From Bacillota bacterium (lineage in GTDB: Bacteria > Bacillota > Clostridia > Lutisporales > Lutisporaceae): a stretch of 41,407 bases of DNA. The notes under the pieces are model-generated. The model did no database searches. It worked only from the letters and a program-made list of their open reading frames with translations, and had not been told where the DNA came from. Location: contig JAKPKE010000291.1 in NCBI GenBank assembly GCA_029553855.1, positions 1-41,407 on the forward strand, written 5' to 3'. A program made the position numbers and the translations under genes. Of the stretch, positions 37,495 to 41,407 are shown piece by piece. The stretch's first letter is position 1, and each line of letters opens with the position of its first letter.

Positions 37495-38205
37495 TCACCA
37501 CTCAATCATATCAGGGTCTGCGGGGTTGTCATTGATGTAATTCTCCACTATCTCGCCGCTTCGCATTTTTATCACTCTCTGCGCTATTTCGGCAATGGGC
37601 TGATTATGGGTAATAATAATTACTGTTTTGCCGGTTTCTTTATTTATGTCGCACAGCAGCCCCAAAACAAGCTTCCCCGTGGTATAATCAAGAGCCCCCG
37701 TAGGTTCATCGCAAAGCAATACATCCGGATTCTTTGCTACCGCTCTGGCTATGGCAACCCTCTGCTGCTCTCCGCCGCTCATTTGGGATGGAAAATGGTT
37801 CATTCTCTCCTTCAGACCGACCTTTTCGAGAACCGCTTCTATATCCAGAGGGTTATCGGAGATTTCAGCCGCCAGCTCAACATTTTCTTTAGCTGTGAGA
37901 TTGGGCATCAAGTTGTAGAACTGGAATATGAAGCCGATATTTTTTCTTCTGAAAAAGGTCAGCTGCTTATCGTTATATTTGCTTATATCAGAAGAATTAA
38001 AAAACACCCTCCCCGAGGTCGCCTTGTCCATGCCTCCAAGGACATTCAGCAGAGTGCTTTTGCCTGAACCGCTTGGGCCCAGAACCACTACCAATTCTCC
38101 TTTTTTTATATCAAATCTTGCCCTGGTTAGTGCTTTTACCTCAACCTCGCCCATCTTATAAATCTTCGATACGTCCTCCAAGCTGAATACTGCGCTCTCA
38201 GCCAT
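37495..38205 (-). CDS. MacB/LolD-like ABC transporter ATP-binding protein
   Basis: A 236-residue cytoplasmic ATPase partner of the large permease. Walker [10 protein letters not shown] begins near residue 58, the signature is [14 protein letters not shown] near 142, and Walker [13 protein letters not shown] near 165, with [21 protein letters not shown] typical of the LolD/MacB/FtsE group. GGGG precedes the ATG by about six bases. It lies 23 bases after tetR in the same operon, so its level should follow the TetR ligand. Confidence 0.95.
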   Translation of the reverse strand: MAESAVFSLEDVSKIYKMGEVEVKALTRARFDIKKGELVVVLGPSGSGKSTLLNVLGGMDKATSGRVFFNSSDISKYNDKQLTFFRRKNIGFIFQFYNLMPNLTAKENVELAAEISDNPLDIEAVLEKVGLKERMNHFPSQMSGGEQQRVAIARAVAKNPDVLLCDEPTGALDYTTGKLVLGLLCDINKETGKTVIIITHNQPIAEIAQRVIKMRSGEIVENYINDNPADPDMIEW

Positions 38206-38228
38206 GAGTACACCCCTTCCGGAATAAT

Positions 38229-38879
38229 TTATATTACCAGATTAATGAACCTATCCATATATTTGCCTATAATACGCTCCATGACCGATTTGTCTATGCC
38301 CAGCACCCTTTGGGCAATAAACACAACGGCCTGGAGCCTTTCAATATATATATCCCTGCCTTCCAGATATATATTTAAATCCCCGAGAAAATGAGATCCC
38401 ATCATCAAAAAAGTAACAACCTCTTCTGGATACTCTATATCGAATATCTTCTCTTCAATACCCTGTTTGACAATCTTTATCACTAAGGGAGTCGCATATT
38501 CAATAAATTTCCTTTCAACCTTTTCGTGCAGCTCCATATTGTCCCTGGTATGTAAATTGAACATTACCCCTTCATTATTCTTTATCAATTCAATACCCTT
38601 GTCAAAAATCATTTCGACCTTTTCCACGACATCAAGCTTTTCATTATCCACTATTAACACGAAGCTTTCCATAAACGTGTCGAGAAATTCCTCGGCAATA
38701 GTGCAGAAAACATCATCCTTGGATTTAAAATAGTAATAAAAGGTACCTTGGGCAACTCCTATACTTTTGACGATATCGCTGACCGCAGTATTCTCGAATC
38801 CTTTTTCATTAAAAAGCTTTTCAGCCGCATTAATTATCTCACGTCTTCTTTCATCAGGATCCTTGCTTATTCTTGCCAT
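38229..38879 (-). CDS. TetR-family transcriptional repressor
   Basis: A 216-residue regulator with the TetR helix-turn-helix at about 8-55 (ERRREIINAAEKLFNEKGFE, SIGVAQGTFYYYFKSKDDVF), followed by a helical ligand-binding domain. Its ATG at 38879 has GGAGG seven bases upstream; further in-frame methionines at 38900 and 38897 precede that site. It is first in the operon tetR-ATPase-permease-adaptor. Two 16-base palindromes in its own promoter suggest autorepression relieved by a small molecule, possibly the exported compound. Confidence 0.94.
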   Translation of the reverse strand: MARISKDPDERRREIINAAEKLFNEKGFENTAVSDIVKSIGVAQGTFYYYFKSKDDVFCTIAEEFLDTFMESFVLIVDNEKLDVVEKVEMIFDKGIELIKNNEGVMFNLHTRDNMELHEKVERKFIEYATPLVIKIVKQGIEEKIFDIEYPEEVVTFLMMGSHFLGDLNIYLEGRDIYIERLQAVVFIAQRVLGIDKSVMERIIGKYMDRFINLVI

Positions 38880-38903
38880 TGGTCTCCTCCTTAGCATCAT
38901 TAC

Positions 38904-38919
38904 TGACTGATGTCAGTCA
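38904..38919. promoter_or_regulatory. TetR-type operator, promoter-distal copy
   Basis: TGACTGATGTCAGTCA is an inverted repeat of TGACTGA/TCAGTCA with a two-base centre. It lies between the -10 of the tetR promoter and the start codon, near the expected transcription start. Confidence 0.85.
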
Positions 38920-38928
38920 ATTTATTTT

Positions 38929-38957
38929 ATTATACTATACTGACTGACATCAGTCAA
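38929..38957 (-). promoter_or_regulatory. Sigma-A promoter of the tetR efflux operon
   Basis: On the minus strand TTGACT (38957-38952) and TATAAT (38934-38929) are separated by 17 bases, close to consensus. The -35 and spacer are covered by one operator and the start region by the other. Confidence 0.88.
38941..38956. promoter_or_regulatory. TetR-type operator, -35 copy
   Basis: TGACTGACATCAGTCA is the reverse complement of the first operator, with its centre 37 bases away. It overlaps the -35 and spacer of the tetR promoter, so a bound dimer would block RNA polymerase. Confidence 0.85.
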
Positions 38958-39212
38958 TAGGATTTGGAAAATTCTCTGCATAATAGCTTTCGGCTTTCTG
39001 GGCATAATTGCATTCCGCTATTTACATCCATTTACATATATGTTAAACTATATACACGGGCATTTTGCAGGATTTCTGCAAGGTGCTTTATCATAACGGG
39101 ATTTTAATAAGGCAGGGAATGTATGCCCGCAACTTTTGGTAGCAGGAGACATTTAATATCCCTGTTATATTATTTGCTTTTTAATGTCAGTGTAATATTG
39201 GGGGTGTCCGAC
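38958..39212. other. Intergenic region before the GreA-like gene
   Basis: Divergent spacer between the tetR promoter and the plus-strand GreA-like gene. TTTACA (39021-39026) and TAAACT (39044-39049) with a 17-base spacer form a weak candidate plus-strand promoter. The frame of the next gene is open back to an ATG at 39123. That extension, a hydrophobic stretch of about 30 residues, is not supported by homology; a ribosome binding site right before TTG 39213 argues against it. Confidence 0.35.
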
Positions 39213-39674
39213 TTGTCAAAGGTAGTTGTTTCAAAGAGAATATATGAAATGCTTGTAAAACACCTGACAAAAATTGAAGAAGAAAAGTTAAGTGTAATTG
39301 AAAAATACTACCCTGTATGGACTAACGAACGGAATGATTTTCAGGAACTTATGGATTCCTACATCAAAAATATTGAAGATATTATATATAATGAGGTTAC
39401 TGTCGACAGCAAGGCACCCGATAACTGCCCTTTTGTAATAATCGGAAGCCTGGTTACGCTAAAAGACCGGCAAACGGATGAAACCGAAGAAATGCAAATA
39501 GTATCGCCCTTCATGGGTGAAATAGACCTTAATGTAGATAGTGCATCATATTTATCACCTATGGGAAGAGCATTCCTTCTGAAGAAAATTAATGATGATG
39601 TTAAGGTGGAAACTCCTATGGGAGTATTTCATTACATTGTTGATGGCATAGAGCTGCCTACGGATATGTTTTGA
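39213..39674 (+). CDS. GreA/GreB C-terminal-domain protein (atypical transcription factor)
   Basis: A 153-residue protein. The C-terminal 80 residues (about 72-150) match the FKBP-like domain of GreA/GreB, with VIIGSLVTLKDRQTDETEEM, VSPFMGEIDLN, SPMGRAFLLKK and VKVETPMGVFHY. The first 60 residues are helical but shorter than the GreA coiled coil. I cannot align the acidic tip residues that GreA uses to stimulate RNA cleavage. It probably binds RNA polymerase near the secondary channel, as GreA or Rnk do, with an altered activity. The start is TTG with GGGGGTG six bases upstream, giving the GreA-like opening SKVVVSKRIYEML. Confidence 0.72.
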   Translation: MSKVVVSKRIYEMLVKHLTKIEEEKLSVIEKYYPVWTNERNDFQELMDSYIKNIEDIIYNEVTVDSKAPDNCPFVIIGSLVTLKDRQTDETEEMQIVSPFMGEIDLNVDSASYLSPMGRAFLLKKINDDVKVETPMGVFHYIVDGIELPTDMF

Positions 39675-39675
39675 T

Positions 39676-40455
39676 TTATGGCCTTATTATCTCACTTCCT
39701 CCTATTCCATAAGCAAAAAACCTTTCTTTTCGGAAGGGATTCAGGGAGGATATGGGAATTCCTTCGCAAAACGCTAAAAAGTTGATACCATTGATACCGC
39801 TCAGCTTTTCATCTATATCATCCAAGGAAAACACTATTTTATAATTATTGCAGCTTTCTTTATTTCTTCTATTATTCAAAAAGTCGTCAAGCTGGCCCAT
39901 TATATACCGGGTAAGAAGAGCTTTTCTCCCCCTTGTATCCAACCCAATGTCTCCGGCTCTTATCCATGTTTTATTCCCAATGTCGTAAATCTGATCGGAC
40001 AATGTGAACTTATAGCTCTTTCCCCCGTAATTAATAACGTATTCCCTTTCACCTGCCGGATCGTAGGAATACCAATTATCATCAATGTCTGCAATCATAA
40101 GCCTGTCGTAGAGTATTATTGCTTTCATAGGCATATACCGCTTCAGTTCTTTCTGTTTGTCCGCATCATTCATATTGAGGTTCCTGAAAAATAATCTGTA
40201 GAACCATTTAACAGCCTCATCCCTGTCAACCGGCATATTATTGCCGTCTTGGGTTCCGACTCCATACCCCGTTCCCTGATTATAAATAAATTTACCGGTA
40301 TTGTATGCCCTATAACCGGAAGCCGCATTGGCCCCGGCATCTAATGCTCTCTTGTATCTTTCTGCCATTATATCCAGATTGTCTATTCCCTTGCCGATAA
40401 AAAACAAGCTCCATGTACAGAATATGAAAATGAGGCTCCAGAAAAACGATTTCAC
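39676..40455 (-). CDS. Single-span exported protein, TadE/pilin-like, unrecognised
   Basis: A 259-residue protein with one N-terminal hydrophobic segment (about 4-20), followed by an amphipathic helix with MAERYKRALDAGANAASGY. That resembles the helix after the membrane span of TadE/TadG-type minor pilins. The rest is soluble with no family I know; it contains aromatic and charged residues and a few cysteines. The start is GTG with AGGAAGTGA about five bases upstream. It is the last gene visible in a minus-strand unit of similar small proteins, 20 bases after the 148-residue gene, and converges on the GreA-like gene two bases away. Confidence 0.6.
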   Translation of the reverse strand: MKSFFWSLIFIFCTWSLFFIGKGIDNLDIMAERYKRALDAGANAASGYRAYNTGKFIYNQGTGYGVGTQDGNNMPVDRDEAVKWFYRLFFRNLNMNDADKQKELKRYMPMKAIILYDRLMIADIDDNWYSYDPAGEREYVINYGGKSYKFTLSDQIYDIGNKTWIRAGDIGLDTRGRKALLTRYIMGQLDDFLNNRRNKESCNNYKIVFSLDDIDEKLSGINGINFLAFCEGIPISSLNPFRKERFFAYGIGGSEIIRP

Positions 40456-40475
40456 AATATCACTTCCTGTAAATC

Positions 40476-40922
40476 TTATTGGATGTAGACCGATGCTTTG
40501 CCAAAGTACCTGATATCCGCCTCAGACCCGGATTTTGTGCCATAGGGAGTGATACTGTACAGTCTCCCCAAAGGATGTTCATTGCGGCTCTCGGTATAAA
40601 CGTTTATAATATCGTAACCCATGGAGCGCAAATCCTTTCCGATAACTTCATCACCCACAATTACTTCAGGGGTGTCCCCTGCGCCCGTAAACCTTTCCGC
40701 CGTCACAATAATATCAAATACCCCAAACCTTGAGAGCTTGTCCGCCATCTCGTTATAGACAGAGCTGTATAAAGCACCCTTTTTTGCAGCCACCTGCGTG
40801 TATTGATATACTATATTCTCTACTGTCTGCTGCCTTATTCTGAAGTCCCTGTCCAGAACGGCATGAAATGAATACCACATGAATATCGGTATTACTAAAA
40901 GAGATGCCCAAAACTTTTCCAT
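40476..40922 (-). CDS. Single-span exported protein, TadE-like pseudopilin candidate
   Basis: A 148-residue protein with a hydrophobic N-terminal segment (about 5-22, beginning MEKFWASLLVIPIF). A helix (RQQTVENIVYQYTQVAAKKG) and a beta-rich C-terminal part ending FGKASVYIQ follow. The helix followed by GALYSSVYNEMADKLSRFG resembles TadE/DUF4320-type minor pilins from clostridial Flp/Tad-like loci, but I cannot prove the match. The first six residues are the same as in the next gene upstream. AGGAGAA precedes the ATG. Confidence 0.6.
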   Translation of the reverse strand: MEKFWASLLVIPIFMWYSFHAVLDRDFRIRQQTVENIVYQYTQVAAKKGALYSSVYNEMADKLSRFGVFDIIVTAERFTGAGDTPEVIVGDEVIGKDLRSMGYDIINVYTESRNEHPLGRLYSITPYGTKSGSEADIRYFGKASVYIQ

Positions 40923-40953
40923 ACGATAATTCTCCTTTTCGGCATCCGGTATT

Positions 40954-41331
40954 TTATGAGATTTTTGTAAACCTTATCTTTGTTATGGCCCCAGTATCTC
41001 TTATTATTGTTTTTGCATAATACTTAGAAGGCTCAACCTGTTCCTCAATACCATCGGCGTTTTCCAAATAGTCTTTCCCGTCAACTGAAATATTTATAGT
41101 ATTTCCTGTTTTACAATAATACCTTACCGTCTGTATTACATTATTTGCTGCAACTATTGCCGGGGCATCATCATTTTCCATTTCTGCCTTAACAGCAGTA
41201 AGTGTTTGATTCGCTGTCTCCGCCATTGCAATTTGTGTATCCTTCTGGGGTATATACACCTGATTGACGTACATAAGCCCTGCTGCTGCAACCACCACAA
41301 AAATCAGTATTACTGCCCAGAATTTCTCCAT
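40954..41331 (-). CDS. Single-span exported protein, pilin-like, unrecognised
   Basis: A 125-residue protein with a membrane span at about 5-22 (begins MEKFWAVILIFVVVAAAGL). A predicted extracellular domain follows, with an alpha segment (about 30-75) and a beta-rich end. It shares MEKFWA with the 148-residue protein downstream, and the two start sites are similar in DNA, which points to a common secretion or assembly signal or an old duplication. GGAGC lies about seven bases before the ATG. The operon continues upstream past the window edge. Confidence 0.58.
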   Translation of the reverse strand: MEKFWAVILIFVVVAAAGLMYVNQVYIPQKDTQIAMAETANQTLTAVKAEMENDDAPAIVAANNVIQTVRYYCKTGNTINISVDGKDYLENADGIEEQVEPSKYYAKTIIRDTGAITKIRFTKIS

Positions 41332-41356
41332 AATTCATGCTCCTTTCATTCACTAT

Positions 41357-41407
41357 TTAATAAAATTCATAGGGTTGGATAGTGTCGACAAGCTGTATGA
41401 AAAATAC
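41357..41407 (-). CDS. C-terminal end of an upstream gene in the pilin-like operon (cut by window edge)
   Basis: On the minus strand an open frame enters from the right edge and ends at TAA 41357-41359 after 16 visible codons, ending QPYEFY. It stops 25 bases before the next start codon, where the ribosome binding site begins, which is the spacing of genes in one operon. Too little is visible to name it. Confidence 0.4.
   Translation of the reverse strand, partial: VFFIQLVDTIQPYEFY

Noticed and set aside
37378-38067. 229-residue plus-strand open frame
   Set aside because: It is antisense to the ABC ATPase and the permease start, both of which have intact motifs.
39123-39212. Longer 183-residue start for the GreA-like protein
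   Set aside because: The added 30 residues are hydrophobic and unlike the family, while GGGGGTG stands six bases before TTG 39213.

Overview
The window looks like chromosome of an anaerobic, endospore-forming, low-to-moderate GC Firmicute, most likely a member of Clostridia near clostridial cluster III (Acetivibrio/Ruminiclostridium-like). The grounds are a full-length spoIVA, a bacterial V-type ATPase operon, a T-box riboswitch, an S-layer-homology protein, strong AGGAGG-type ribosome binding sites and frequent TTG/GTG starts. The placement is inference; no rRNA is present. No tRNA, rRNA, CRISPR array, insertion sequence or phage gene was seen, and most of the window is ordinary core genome.

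Layout. At 1-377 (-) is the 5' part of a PLP aminotransferase, and at 624-830 (+) a DUF1540 protein. A nine-gene V-type ATPase operon (ntpFIKECGABD) lies at 925-9475 (-) and ends in a strong hairpin; its c-ring subunit carries the Na+-ligand set known from Enterococcus hirae. Next are nth (-), a B12-domain radical SAM/DUF4080 protein (+), a zinc-dependent phospholipase C-like protein (-), an M29 aminopeptidase (+), an XpaC-like membrane protein (-), an unrecognised 53-residue protein (+) and a DUF975 membrane protein (-).

The region 16386-29920 is all on the minus strand. In transcription order it holds pgeF-phoP-phoR (terminator), then a phased PhoP-box array and pstS-pstC-pstA-pstB-phoU. 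It continues into a PDZ/radical SAM/DUF512 protein, der, plsY and gpsA (terminator), then spoIVA with its own sigma-E-like promoter and terminator. Phosphate sensing and uptake therefore sit directly upstream of the glycerol-3-phosphate/acyl-transfer steps of phospholipid synthesis.

From 30140 there is an AraC-type regulator (+) and a secreted three-repeat SLH-domain protein (+). A cysteine-type T-box leader plus cysE (-) follows. Then comes a TetR-controlled efflux-type operon: tetR, an ABC ATPase, an eight-span FtsX/MacB-type permease and a MacA/HlyD-like adaptor (-). Its promoter carries two 16-bp operators. The right end holds a GreA/GreB-domain protein (+) and at least three small single-span, pilin-like proteins (-) whose operon continues beyond the window.

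The parts most worth a second look are the unrecognised pilin-like cluster at the right edge, the atypical GreA-like factor, the repeat/SLH protein with its AraC neighbour, the sodium signature of the V-ATPase, and the regulatory sites that can be read directly (T-box, PhoP boxes, twin TetR operators). None can be called a new system from sequence alone.
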